Part shown: piece by piece, positions 37,528 to 46,718 of the stretch
Layout of the letters: every line of letters begins with the position of its first letter
Position numbering within the stretch: the first letter of the stretch is position 1
Source: Acinetobacter lanii
GTDB lineage: Bacteria; Pseudomonadota; Gammaproteobacteria; Pseudomonadales; Moraxellaceae
NCBI RefSeq assembly: GCF_011578285.1
Contig: NZ_CP049916.1
Location: forward strand, 2,418,001-2,482,000
Direction of reading: 5' to 3'
Length of the DNA stretch: 64,000 nt
Made by a program: the position numbers and the translations under genes
Notes under the pieces: model-generated
The model's input: the letters and a program-made list of their open reading frames with translations, nothing else
Told to the model about the DNA's origin: nothing
The model's database searches: none

Positions 37528-39444
37528 TTATGCTGCATCGTAATGATCTAAATCTAAGGTCTTAAGCTGTGCTTTGAGCTTTTTCAAAGACCATGGCCAT
37601 GCAGCAAAGTTTCGTCCATTGGCATCTAAATAATAACTCTTACACCCACCAGCATTAAAAACAGTGGTTTTAATATGTTTTTGCACCAAGTGATTGTGCT
37701 TATCCAGTACATGCTTTTTAATCATCAATTGTTTAATGCCCTGCTTTTTCATTTTGATCAGACCATCAACGATATAGCCAATTTGGGCTTCCGCAATGCC
37801 AATAAACGAGTCATAGACCAAGATATTTGGCCCTAAAACCAAGAACGCATTGGGCAAACCCTCAATACTTGTACCCAAATAGGCCTCAGGTGAAGAGTCT
37901 TTCCAACGCTCCGTCAATAACTTTCCATCGGTATCATAAACACGTTTACCTATCGGTGGATGTGACACCTCAAATCCTGTTCCCCAAATAATCACATCAA
38001 CTTCATGGCGTTCACCATTGGCTGCCACCACAGTATTCCCATCGATCTCCACCAAACCATGTGGAATCAAACTCACATTGTCCTGTTGTAAGGCAGGATA
38101 ATAATTATTGGCAAACAACAGACGCTTACAACCAATATCAAAATTCGGCGTGACATCTTTACGCAATTTTTCATCTTGAATTTGCAACTTAAGCAGTTGA
38201 CGACTTAAAACATTAATCGGTTTCAATACTTTAGGATTACGTAAACCAAAATTAATACCATTTAAAATTTGGGCAATGCTGTTGCGCCAAGTTTGTTGAA
38301 TAATTGGAAAGCGTTGGATCACTCCCTTTGCCGTCTCATTCAAATCCATATCTGCTTTTGGTAGAACCCAAGGTGCGGTACGCTGAAAAACCAGTAATTG
38401 TTTAGCAAGGGGTTGTACTTGAGGAATAAATTGAATTGCGGATGCACCTGTTCCAATGACTGCAATTCGCTTTCCCTTGAGATCAGCATCATGATTCCAA
38501 CGTGCTGAATGAAACATTTCACCTTTAAAGCTCTCAATCCCTTTCAATTTCGGCATCGAAGGTTCGGTAATTGGCCCTGTAGTAAACATCACTGTTTTGG
38601 CTTGATATACACCTTTTGATGTTTCAAGATTCCAAATGCCTTTGATTTGATCCCATTTGGCGCTGAGAAGTTCATTATTGAATTCGATTTTTTTATATAA
38701 ATCGAACTTTGCAGTCACTTCTTCGAGATAACTTAAAATCTCAGGCTGTTTAGCAAATAGGTGACTCCACTTGTGACTAGGTGAAAACGAAAAAGAATAT
38801 AAAGCAGAAGGGACATCACAACCACAGCCAGGATAGCTATTGTCACGCCAAGTTCCGCCTACACGATCAGCTTTCTCAAGCACAATATAATCATCATAAC
38901 CTTCTTTATTCATCTTATATGCAGCGGCAATCCCTGAAATACCGGCGCCCACGACAATAGTATCGTAGACATGAGTCGTGGTCGTGGACATCGATGGTTC
39001 GATGAGTTGATCTTGAGCGCTTGTCAATGATTTTGCTGGATGGGTGTTTAATGTTTCCTGCACAGTGGGTTGTGTTTTTACATCCGTTTTCAATGCTGTT
39101 TGCTGAGATTCAGGTTTTACGCCATCCGTTTGTCGTGCTGAATGTTGCGCTTCAGCTTGAACCTTAGCCTTATGTGTTGGCACAGAAGGCTGTATTACCG
39201 ACTCAGTTTTTTGTTGTACGCCGTCAATAGTGGTCGATGGTTTCTTAGCAGGCTGAGATGACTCAGATGACTGTACCGGTTTTGCTTGTACAGATATGGT
39301 TTGCTTGGCAGTGCTTGCTGTTGTGTTCGACTGTGATTTAGCCACATGTGCTGTTACAGTGAGTGTAGGTTTAACTTGCTTTTTTTCATTTAAGGTTTGA
39401 TCGGCTTTTTTGGCTTTTGCTTTAACTGCGTTTTGCTGGCTCAT
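37528..39444 (-). CDS. Baeyer-Villiger-type flavin monooxygenase with long N-terminal extension
   Basis: Class B flavoprotein monooxygenase; the family inserts oxygen into ketones or oxidises heteroatoms using FAD and NADPH. FAD-binding VVGAGISGIAAAY starts at about residue 164, FKGEMFHSARW matches the Baeyer-Villiger fingerprint FxGxxxHxxxW, and the NADPH Rossmann motif is AVIGTGASAIQF. Residues 1-151 are an extension rich in Lys, Gln, Thr, Ser and Ala with no recognisable domain or signal peptide. An in-frame ATG at 38991 (MSTTTTHVYDTIVV) would give a normal-length enzyme of 487 residues but has no clear ribosome-binding site. It is the last gene of a three-gene minus-strand cluster. The substrate is unknown. 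Confidence 0.85.
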   Translation of the reverse strand: MSQQNAVKAKAKKADQTLNEKKQVKPTLTVTAHVAKSQSNTTASTAKQTISVQAKPVQSSESSQPAKKPSTTIDGVQQKTESVIQPSVPTHKAKVQAEAQHSARQTDGVKPESQQTALKTDVKTQPTVQETLNTHPAKSLTSAQDQLIEPSMSTTTTHVYDTIVVGAGISGIAAAYKMNKEGYDDYIVLEKADRVGGTWRDNSYPGCGCDVPSALYSFSFSPSHKWSHLFAKQPEILSYLEEVTAKFDLYKKIEFNNELLSAKWDQIKGIWNLETSKGVYQAKTVMFTTGPITEPSMPKLKGIESFKGEMFHSARWNHDADLKGKRIAVIGTGASAIQFIPQVQPLAKQLLVFQRTAPWVLPKADMDLNETAKGVIQRFPIIQQTWRNSIAQILNGINFGLRNPKVLKPINVLSRQLLKLQIQDEKLRKDVTPNFDIGCKRLLFANNYYPALQQDNVSLIPHGLVEIDGNTVVAANGERHEVDVIIWGTGFEVSHPPIGKRVYDTDGKLLTERWKDSSPEAYLGTSIEGLPNAFLVLGPNILVYDSFIGIAEAQIGYIVDGLIKMKKQGIKQLMIKKHVLDKHNHLVQKHIKTTVFNAGGCKSYYLDANGRNFAAWPWSLKKLKAQLKTLDLDHYDAA

Positions 39445-39487
39445 CTTTTTTATCTCTTATTCTGTATAAAATGGATCATATAACCCA

Positions 39488-40333
39488 TCATTTCACAAAT
39501 CTTTTAAACCATGGATAGCCCATGCCCAACATTTTTGCATATAGGCTAGGTGAAGCTCGCTTCATCCACCAAAACAATTTGGCATCCGGTTGTGGAATGG
39601 TATATAGCTTGCCTGCATCAAGATGATTTAAGGTTTTGATTGCCACTTGATCACTGGTGACAAAAGCATGATTTTGCAATAAATCATCGGCTTTACCTGA
39701 GTATTGTTTTGGCAAACGTCCATTTTTCATAATATTGGTTGGAACAAGGGTTGGACATAGCACATTGACCCGAATATTGTCAGGATACAATTCAGATGAC
39801 AGCGTTTCAGAGAGTGCCAAGACACTCGATTTGGTGACATTGTATGCGGTCATTTCAGGTGCAGCGGTATAGCCTGCTGCCGATGCCACATTGATAATTG
39901 CGCCATAGCCTTGTTGTTTAAATTTCGGCACAAAGAAATGGCAGCCATGAATCACGCCCCATAGATTGACATGCATACACCATTGCCAATCATCGAGGCT
40001 GACTTCATCAAACTTTCCACCTAAACCCACGCCTGCATTGTTAATAATCAATGAAATCGGATGACCTAAATCTTTCTCAGCTTGTTCAGACAGGGCTTGG
40101 ACTGATTCTTTTTTGCCGACATCGCATTCGATCGCAACGGCTTTTTGTCCTGTTTCAGTTTGAATCAATTGCACTGTTTCTTGAGCAGCCGCTAAATTGA
40201 TATCGGCACAAACCACCGATCCACCACGGCGCGCCAGTTCCAATGCAAAACTTCGTCCAATCCCGCTACCTGCACCGGTCACCACCGCATAAGCGTTGTG
40301 ACTCGGCTTCCTGTTTTTCTTAATCAATCCCAT
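39488..40333 (-). CDS. Short-chain dehydrogenase/reductase
   Basis: Classical SDR oxidoreductase of 281 residues with the NAD(P)-binding motif TGAGSGIG (about 19-26), structural NNAG, and a catalytic Ser upstream of YNVTK. The C-terminal 60 residues are longer than in minimal SDRs. AAGGGA precedes the ATG. It sits 43 bp upstream of the flavin monooxygenase and 73 bp downstream of the ferritin-like protein, so co-transcription is likely. An alcohol/ketone step feeding the monooxygenase is a plausible inference, but the substrate is not shown. Confidence 0.88.
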   Translation of the reverse strand: MGLIKKNRKPSHNAYAVVTGAGSGIGRSFALELARRGGSVVCADINLAAAQETVQLIQTETGQKAVAIECDVGKKESVQALSEQAEKDLGHPISLIINNAGVGLGGKFDEVSLDDWQWCMHVNLWGVIHGCHFFVPKFKQQGYGAIINVASAAGYTAAPEMTAYNVTKSSVLALSETLSSELYPDNIRVNVLCPTLVPTNIMKNGRLPKQYSGKADDLLQNHAFVTSDQVAIKTLNHLDAGKLYTIPQPDAKLFWWMKRASPSLYAKMLGMGYPWFKRFVK

Positions 40334-40406
40334 GATGGATTTCCCTTATATTTTATTTTTTTGAATCTTTCTATTGAGTCAAATACGCTTAATACAAATA
40401 CGCCGC

Positions 40407-41369
40407 TTAAACTTTTAAAGCCGGTGTAAACTCTTTAATAAAGTACGGCGTCAACACACCATCGACAGGATTCAGCAGTTTTTCTTTGTAATAGGCCAAA
40501 AATGCTGAGGTGTCATGGTCATTGGGATGAAAGTCAGGACGCAAATAATCAAAGATATGTTTTAAAGTACTGCCATATACGCCATCTTTTAAACCAAAGA
40601 TCAGGCCGGCACTGCGCACCATATCTTTATAATAAGACAGGCTAATCAGGTTAGAGGGTTTACGATAGAACGGTACGATCAGCGATGCTGCTGAAATTAA
40701 CACCAAAATCGTGATCAATGCAGGAAAGAAACCGGCAATACGCAAGGCATAGTTATGCGATAAATTTTGGAACACATCATAGGCAATGTCTTTATGCTCG
40801 GACTCTTCCAACATATGCCACATCCAAATTGCGCGTTGCTTTTCGTCCTGAGATTGAAAGAAAATCTCTTCATGGTTCATCATGTATTCTGCCAATACCG
40901 CTGTGAAATGTTCAATTCCTGCCATGAGAGAGAGTTTCATCGGTTGCGGGAAACGGTTAAAACCATATTCAAACACGTGATGTGCCAAGAAACGAAACAG
41001 CTTCACTGGCAAATCGGCTTTTAAAAATTCATCATTCAGCTCTTCATGCAACTTGGAGTGCAAGGCTTCCTGCCCAATCAATGCGGTGACACGCTGTTTA
41101 AGCAATGGATCTTGGATGAAATCACGATGATAACGTGCGGTATCAATCACCAAATCTTCACCATAGGTCAAGAAGATCGACAGCGATGCAAAATAGGCAC
41201 TCGCCAACTCGGCATTGAGGTAAAACTTTGGATCAATTTGGGTATGGTCAAAGTTAAACTTCATATGACGAATCGGAATCATCGGAGATTGATTTTGAGG
41301 ATCGAATACGACACCGTTAAAGACTTTAGCAATTGATTTTTTGATCGGCTGAAATACAGACATGGTCAT
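40407..41369 (-). CDS. Predicted metal-dependent hydrolase, PF10118-like
   Basis: The protein matches the 'metal-dependent hydrolase' family (PF10118), an alpha-helical fold with ferritin-like metal ligands. Visible Glu/His pairs are GQEALHSKLHEE, GIEHFTA and EESEHKD, spaced as in a di-metal site. A hydrophobic stretch (ALITILVLISAASLIVPF) suggests membrane association. The start is ambiguous: ATG 41369 (chosen, 320 residues), ATG 41363 or TTG 41375. It is first gene of the cluster with the SDR and the flavin monooxygenase. The true reaction of the family is not established. Confidence 0.75.
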   Translation of the reverse strand: MTMSVFQPIKKSIAKVFNGVVFDPQNQSPMIPIRHMKFNFDHTQIDPKFYLNAELASAYFASLSIFLTYGEDLVIDTARYHRDFIQDPLLKQRVTALIGQEALHSKLHEELNDEFLKADLPVKLFRFLAHHVFEYGFNRFPQPMKLSLMAGIEHFTAVLAEYMMNHEEIFFQSQDEKQRAIWMWHMLEESEHKDIAYDVFQNLSHNYALRIAGFFPALITILVLISAASLIVPFYRKPSNLISLSYYKDMVRSAGLIFGLKDGVYGSTLKHIFDYLRPDFHPNDHDTSAFLAYYKEKLLNPVDGVLTPYFIKEFTPALKV

Positions 41370-41375
41370 TCTCAA

Positions 41376-42153
41376 CTTTTTATATTGAATACATCAGCAA
41401 TCACCCATAGGCATTGCTTGAATAGATGCTTCAAAAGTAAGGGATCTGAGGCATCTAACCATTTGCATGAGTGCTCGTTCGATTTGCAAATAATGCCTTT
41501 TGTTTAGATTGTCTAACAAAATACTGTGCTATTTTTCTCAAAAAACAGCATTTATATCAATTGGGGTCACAGTGTATTTTTAGCCTCTCTTTAGAGTAAA
41601 TTTTATAGTGCGAATATTTAAACTGATTAAGTTTGCTCACGCTTTGATCTGAGATTATTTTCTATACGTCGAGTATCTCCATCCAATTAAATTAGCGAAT
41701 TGATTCATGAAGGATTTTTTATGCTTTAGAATTTTTTTGAAGTATAAAAGATATCTATAAATGCTTATTTAATCGTGCTTATTCTTTCAACGATTGACAC
41801 ATTCAGAAACATAATGAGCATTAAAGCATCTGATTTTGTTGAATAAAACATCATACAGCCCGGTTCAAGCGTAGATCACTAGCGCCCTATGAAATGCAGG
41901 TATACAGTAGTTTTCAAGGTGATCCATTTATGATTGCGCTTGGAGTCGATTTTACTCCTTGAACCCTATGTGTAACTCTCTCATTTCGATGAACTGAACT
42001 TTTTTTAGATTAATACTTTCTCCCTCTTGTTAATCCTTTCAATTCATCCCAATCAAGCACATCTGCATGATGGATTATTCATGTCATAGAAGACACTTAT
42101 TTTATTCGAGTCGTTTATCGAGCCACTCCACTGATTAATTACGAGTCATTGGT
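41376..42153. other. Non-coding gap upstream of the oxidoreductase cluster
   Basis: About 780 bp between divergent genes. I see only very short open frames and no RNA gene, repeat or convincing promoter pair. Confidence 0.5.
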
Positions 42154-42516
42154 ATGAAAATCAAAATCATTGAACAAAATACTGCGATTTGCATTGTCCT
42201 GCTTTTATGCGCTGTGGTCTTCTCAGTATTCAGTTATTATTCTGAAGGTCTTCCTTCCGTATTTCTCTCTATTAGCGCCCTGTTACTGGTACTTTGGAGT
42301 ATTGTAGCTTGGCCGCATGATGTGGTGTACAAAATCACCTATCTTGATGAAGCTGAACAGCGCCACGAAATGAAATGTTTTATTTCCAACCGTTTTAGTG
42401 AAAAGCAACGTCAACGTTGTTTTACCCAGTGGGTACCGGGAAAAATTATTGAGGTTGAAGAAATGGAAGAAGTGGTGCATTGTCCATTCCGTTTCCGCGC
42501 CATTGGGCATATTTAA
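42154..42516 (+). CDS. Small predicted inner-membrane protein
   Basis: A 120-residue protein I do not recognise. Residues about 10-30 and 35-53 are two hydrophobic helices joined by a short YYSEGLPS turn, followed by a soluble tail of about 65 residues with charged segments and two Cys. The ribosome-binding site is weak. It stands alone and is followed by a bidirectional terminator shared with the convergent viaA gene. It could be a conserved hypothetical of the genus; no function is assigned. Confidence 0.6.
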   Translation: MKIKIIEQNTAICIVLLLCAVVFSVFSYYSEGLPSVFLSISALLLVLWSIVAWPHDVVYKITYLDEAEQRHEMKCFISNRFSEKQRQRCFTQWVPGKIIEVEEMEEVVHCPFRFRAIGHI

Positions 42517-42553
42517 GCGTTTTATAGCACACTCTAAGGCTTTAATATTGATC

Positions 42554-42583
42554 AAAAAATGAGAACACTGGTTCTCATTTTTT
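42554..42583 (+). terminator. Bidirectional terminator between the small membrane gene and viaA
   Basis: AAAAAATGAGAAC-ACTG-GTTCTCATTTTTT, a 13-bp stem with A and T runs, between convergent genes. Confidence 0.85.
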
Positions 42584-42645
42584 ATGCTCATTTATCAGGA
42601 GAAAATAATATTTCAGCGCAAAGGAGCATTTATTGATCCATCCAG

Positions 42646-44196
42646 TTATTGAACTTGCACCACTTCGCCAGTTTTACTCTGATAAATCCATTGATGATCA
42701 AATAAAGCCTCATCCAGATGATCCAACCTTAGATTGCCAATGGCAACCGCATAGAAACCATTGCCCTGCTGTTTATACTGTTGAATTTTCGCCATCAATT
42801 CATCTTCTAATTGCCCCATGATGAAATCTGAAATTACCACCACATCTGCATTTTGAAATTGCGGTTGTTGCAACATCGATACCGCATGTTCAATCGCAGG
42901 GACAATATCGGTACCGCCATGGAAGGACTGACTCAGGAAATGGATCAGTTCATCCAATGCTTGATGGTGTTGTAAGTTCATGGCTGTGAGATTGGTGGAG
43001 AAGTTAATCAGATACATGGCTCGTTTTGTTTGCATCGCTTGGGTTGCAAGATATAGCACAATGGCTTTTGCAATCAGTTCAGGATGACCATGCATCGAGC
43101 CACTGGTATCTAAACACACCACCATCGGGCCTTTTTGACCCAAAGGCTGTTTTCGATAGTGTGGGTCTTGAATCACACGGCCTTGATCTTGCCCTTGCAT
43201 GTTAAAACTCATCAGATTCGATTCAAGATATTTTAAATCGAACAATACATCTAGATCAGGATCAGCCAATAAAGCCAATTCACTGGGCAAAGCCATACTC
43301 AGCTCTCTGGCCAATTTCAGCCCCATGATTTCTTCATGCACTTGCTCAGTATCAAGTATTTCTAAAACGTCGTGTTGCTCACGAACACTCAAGGCTTTAC
43401 GGCGCTTCTGACTCGGTTGCGCAGTACCAATCATTTTGCAGAGTTTTAATAGGGCTGGATCGTTTTCTAAATAGGCACACCATTCTTCGAACTGCTGTAC
43501 GTCTTGCAGTTGCAATTTGCCTGCCGAATAATCAATGAAAATACCGGTGTCTAGACCTAGGCTCTCACGATGCTTCGACATTTTCTGCAAAGTGGCTAGA
43601 AAGTCTTTCATTTCATCTAAAAAGGCATCACGTTGCAAAGCCAGTTGTTCAAATTCCCAATCGGCAATGGCTTGAGTAAGCTTTCTTTGCCATTTTTCTT
43701 TTAATAGTTGCACATTAAGCTGCTGGGTTTGGGTATTGAATACTTGATTTTGAGAGCCTAAATTTTGATGCGCGTGTAAACGAAGGGTTTCAGTTAAATC
43801 GGGATGACCCAATTGCGCATTAAACACTTGATACTGCTCAAGCATCTGTTGAAATTGTGCGCTAGAGAACTGATTCAAGTTTAACCAATGCTCCAACTGA
43901 TACTGCGCCTCTAAAAAAGGATGCTGTTGATCTAAATTGGATTTTGCCTCATACGCCCACGCTTGAATCTTATGCTCAATCTTTTTTGCGACTTTATGAT
44001 CATCTAACCAATGCTTTAACGTGGATTGCGACAATTCTCGATACAGCTGATCCGTCATATGGTGCAGTTGATGGGTGCTTGGTCTATATGGCTTCGCATG
44101 TTGAACATGCGGTGGCATCACTTGAGCATTTGAGGTCACATTCGAGTGTGTTTCAATCTCCGAATCATCCGTCGGTTGAGGATTTAATCTCGACAT
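42646..44196 (-). CDS. viaA: VWA domain protein, ViaA-like
   Basis: The partner of RavA-type MoxR ATPases. The C-terminal von Willebrand A domain starts at about residue 358; its MIDAS motif is DTSGS (363-367), with a downstream Thr in HGGTD and Asp in VVISDF. The N-terminal 350 residues are helical and Gln/Leu-rich, as in ViaA. It is 516 residues versus 483 in E. coli. It overlaps the end of the ATPase gene by 13 bp, so the two are translated together. In E. coli RavA-ViaA acts as a chaperone-like pair on respiratory complexes and membranes; the same role here is inference. Confidence 0.82.
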   Translation of the reverse strand: MSRLNPQPTDDSEIETHSNVTSNAQVMPPHVQHAKPYRPSTHQLHHMTDQLYRELSQSTLKHWLDDHKVAKKIEHKIQAWAYEAKSNLDQQHPFLEAQYQLEHWLNLNQFSSAQFQQMLEQYQVFNAQLGHPDLTETLRLHAHQNLGSQNQVFNTQTQQLNVQLLKEKWQRKLTQAIADWEFEQLALQRDAFLDEMKDFLATLQKMSKHRESLGLDTGIFIDYSAGKLQLQDVQQFEEWCAYLENDPALLKLCKMIGTAQPSQKRRKALSVREQHDVLEILDTEQVHEEIMGLKLARELSMALPSELALLADPDLDVLFDLKYLESNLMSFNMQGQDQGRVIQDPHYRKQPLGQKGPMVVCLDTSGSMHGHPELIAKAIVLYLATQAMQTKRAMYLINFSTNLTAMNLQHHQALDELIHFLSQSFHGGTDIVPAIEHAVSMLQQPQFQNADVVVISDFIMGQLEDELMAKIQQYKQQGNGFYAVAIGNLRLDHLDEALFDHQWIYQSKTGEVVQVQ

Positions 44197-45686
44197 AACT
44201 GTTCCAAGCGCAGCGTATCTTGAATGTGTAACGCATAAGTCTGTTGTTTGGCATTCAACTGTTGTTTAAATTGCTCAATCTCATGCCCATGTACAAACAC
44301 CGAATCCACTTGTGGCTCATATTCAGCGATACGCATCTGTAAAGTATTCGACGCATCCGCAAGCGCTGTTTTTAGACTGAGCACCTGTTGCAGTAAATCA
44401 TATTTGCGTTGAGCGGTAATCGTGGTTCTTAAAGTACCTTTGGTGTATTTGATATACGGCGTAACCACTTCTTCAAGACCGTAATACCCCCCTTTTAATG
44501 TACACAACCGTGACCCATTAAAATTACACACAATCCCTCGAACCTCCTGCCCTGAAGCATCCACAGCAAAGAAATCCTTTTTGGTGCCCATTTTATTGAG
44601 TTCTAGATATAAAACCTTGTCTTGATAATGATGATCGAGATTGGTCACCGCACGTAAGTATTCGATGTCATTGATTAAGTAGCTTTCATAGACATCATCG
44701 GTATAGTACACACTGTTTAAAATGTCCTGTTCCAGTTTTTCTTTTTGCTCAATCAAACCCGTTAAATTCAAATCTGAATCCAAACCGATCTGCTCTATAG
44801 ACTGATTCACCACTTGATGAACAAAGTCTTGATCTTCGACTTGATTCCATAAGCAATGTTTCAGCAGATACAGATCTGTCAGTAACACTTCATCTCGATC
44901 ATTTAAAAAGGCTGCAGCTTTGACCAAGTAAGCCACACGCTGCCAACGACGGTCAGACACATAGACTTGATGATCATCATAGCTAAATTGCAAGCGCTGT
45001 TTGATTTCATCAAACACTTTAAGCACCGTGTCACTGAGTTGTACCTGATACATCTGTTCACGCCACTGAAGCAACTCTTGAGCAGAAATTTTTAAATCAC
45101 GTTCAACTTTGATGTTAACTGCACTCGGTTTGGCTTGCAGTAGTGCATGAAAATTTGAAGCTTGTGCAATCGGTTGCACCTGCAAGCGCAAAATAAATCG
45201 ATCATACAAAGCATCTAAACCCTGATTCGGTTCAGGAATTTCATTCGATGCACTGATCAACACCTTTAAAGGTACCTGCTGCACCGCTTCGCCATTCTTA
45301 AAGGTTTTTTCATTCACCAACGTCAGCAAGGTATTTAAAATAGCAGGACTGGCTTTCCAAATTTCATCTAGAAAGGCGAAATCTGCGCGTGGTAAATAAT
45401 GCTCCGTTTTACGGATATATTGATCTTGTTTTAAGGCCTTAATCGACACTGGCCCGAAGATCTCTTCAGGGGTACTGAAGCGATTCATTAAATATTCAAA
45501 ATAGGCATTGACCTCAAATGCGGTTGCAATCCGTCTTGAAATTAAACTTTTTGCAGTCCCCGGCGCACCATATAAAAAAGTATTTGCACCTGCTACACCC
45601 GCCAACAGACTTAAAGCAATAATATGTTCACGTTCATACATGTTTTCACTGATGGCTGAAATTAAAGTCTGAATCCGTGATTTCAT
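44184..45686 (-). CDS. ravA: MoxR-family AAA+ ATPase, RavA-like
   Basis: AAA+ ATPase of 500 residues, close in length and N-terminal sequence to E. coli RavA. Walker A is GAPGTAKS (40-47), followed by RFSTPEEIFGP, and Walker B is FAFLDE (103-108) with IWKASPAILNTLL directly after, all typical of RavA. Sensor-type residues occur in ISASNEIPEPN. The C-terminal part with LELNKMGTKKDFF is less conserved. It is upstream of and overlapping with viaA. It is divergent from the zincin-like gene with a 65-bp spacer. Confidence 0.87.
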   Translation of the reverse strand: MKSRIQTLISAISENMYEREHIIALSLLAGVAGANTFLYGAPGTAKSLISRRIATAFEVNAYFEYLMNRFSTPEEIFGPVSIKALKQDQYIRKTEHYLPRADFAFLDEIWKASPAILNTLLTLVNEKTFKNGEAVQQVPLKVLISASNEIPEPNQGLDALYDRFILRLQVQPIAQASNFHALLQAKPSAVNIKVERDLKISAQELLQWREQMYQVQLSDTVLKVFDEIKQRLQFSYDDHQVYVSDRRWQRVAYLVKAAAFLNDRDEVLLTDLYLLKHCLWNQVEDQDFVHQVVNQSIEQIGLDSDLNLTGLIEQKEKLEQDILNSVYYTDDVYESYLINDIEYLRAVTNLDHHYQDKVLYLELNKMGTKKDFFAVDASGQEVRGIVCNFNGSRLCTLKGGYYGLEEVVTPYIKYTKGTLRTTITAQRKYDLLQQVLSLKTALADASNTLQMRIAEYEPQVDSVFVHGHEIEQFKQQLNAKQQTYALHIQDTLRLEQLCRD

Positions 45687-45751
45687 TGCTTATCATCTTA
45701 ATCAATAGAAGAAAAACCCATTGTAACTTTCAACGCCTGCAATAGGGAAAT

Positions 45752-46333
45752 GTGTATGAGGTTTTCGCTCACGCAAAGCGGATCATTTCAGTTAAAATCA
45801 AGCGATCTATCTATGCATGCTTGCTCTTCATGTTCTATTTTTGGCATCTGCTCAGTCGCATTTTGAGAATCAATCGATTTCGATATCGCAGACTCACCTC
45901 AGGTGAAATTGCACTGTGTCGCCGTGTCTATGCCGATTTAATTGATTATGAGCAAGTCCGGATCATGAATCACCCTTTCCTCCCTTGGCAATCGGTGCAT
46001 GTATTTATGGCACCTTGTGGCGATATTCACGCCCGTGCACATCACTACTGTGAAGATTACAGCCGTAGAAGTTTAGGTTATCAAGCGGTGTTTATTCATG
46101 AAATGGCACATGTCTATCAGCACCAGAAAAACATCAATGTCTTGGGCAAAGGCGCATACTTACAAGCAGCGTATTTCTTAAGCTTTAAAAAATATGATCC
46201 TTATGCCTATACTTTAAAAGCCGATAAAAAATTTTTCGATTACAACATTGAACAGCAAGGTGATATCGCCAAGGATATTTTCTTGGGCAAAATACCCAAT
46301 ATTATTTTAAATGCGCACATTCTGAAAAAATAA
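45752..46333 (+). CDS. Membrane-anchored zincin-like protein
   Basis: A 193-residue protein with a hydrophobic segment near the N-terminus (about 20-37, SIYACLLFMFYFWHLL) and a zinc-peptidase signature HEMAH at 116-120. A Glu in YNIEQQGDIAKD (about 164-173) is a candidate third ligand. This pattern occurs in small 'vgr-related' or peptidase-like proteins of Gram-negative bacteria. The start is GTG 45752 after AGGGA; a shorter form from an internal Met in the hydrophobic segment is possible. It is divergent from ravA. The substrate is unknown, and catalytic activity is inferred from the motif only. Confidence 0.7.
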   Translation: MYEVFAHAKRIISVKIKRSIYACLLFMFYFWHLLSRILRINRFRYRRLTSGEIALCRRVYADLIDYEQVRIMNHPFLPWQSVHVFMAPCGDIHARAHHYCEDYSRRSLGYQAVFIHEMAHVYQHQKNINVLGKGAYLQAAYFLSFKKYDPYAYTLKADKKFFDYNIEQQGDIAKDIFLGKIPNIILNAHILKK

Positions 46334-46718
46334 ATCATCGAATGATCAACAGTGGCTCAACCGCCATCCTGAGCATCAGGTTTAAACAGTTCAAAACAGC
46401 TCAATGTGCAGATTTGCCCTGATCGATGTGCATCATTCACAACAATATCTGTGCGTATTGGCTTTTCTTCGACTTATGTAGATTTAATGTAGATTATTCA
46501 TCACGAAACGCTAGTATATGATTTATTTTTAGATAGAATACATGCAAGTCATAATTTTTGCCGTGCAAGAAATAAGATTTAGTTGACCCATGATTCAAGC
46601 ATTTTAATTTTTCGCCCTTGGCAGTAATGTTGTATCAAATACACATAGCTAGATAATTATATTTATACGAATCAGCAAGTTGTGTATATTTAACCTATAG
46701 GAATAGGACTTGATTTAA
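46334..46718. other. Non-coding gap upstream of nadE
   Basis: About 385 bp with no credible gene, repeat or structured RNA. It presumably carries the nadE promoter, which I could not locate confidently. Confidence 0.5.
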
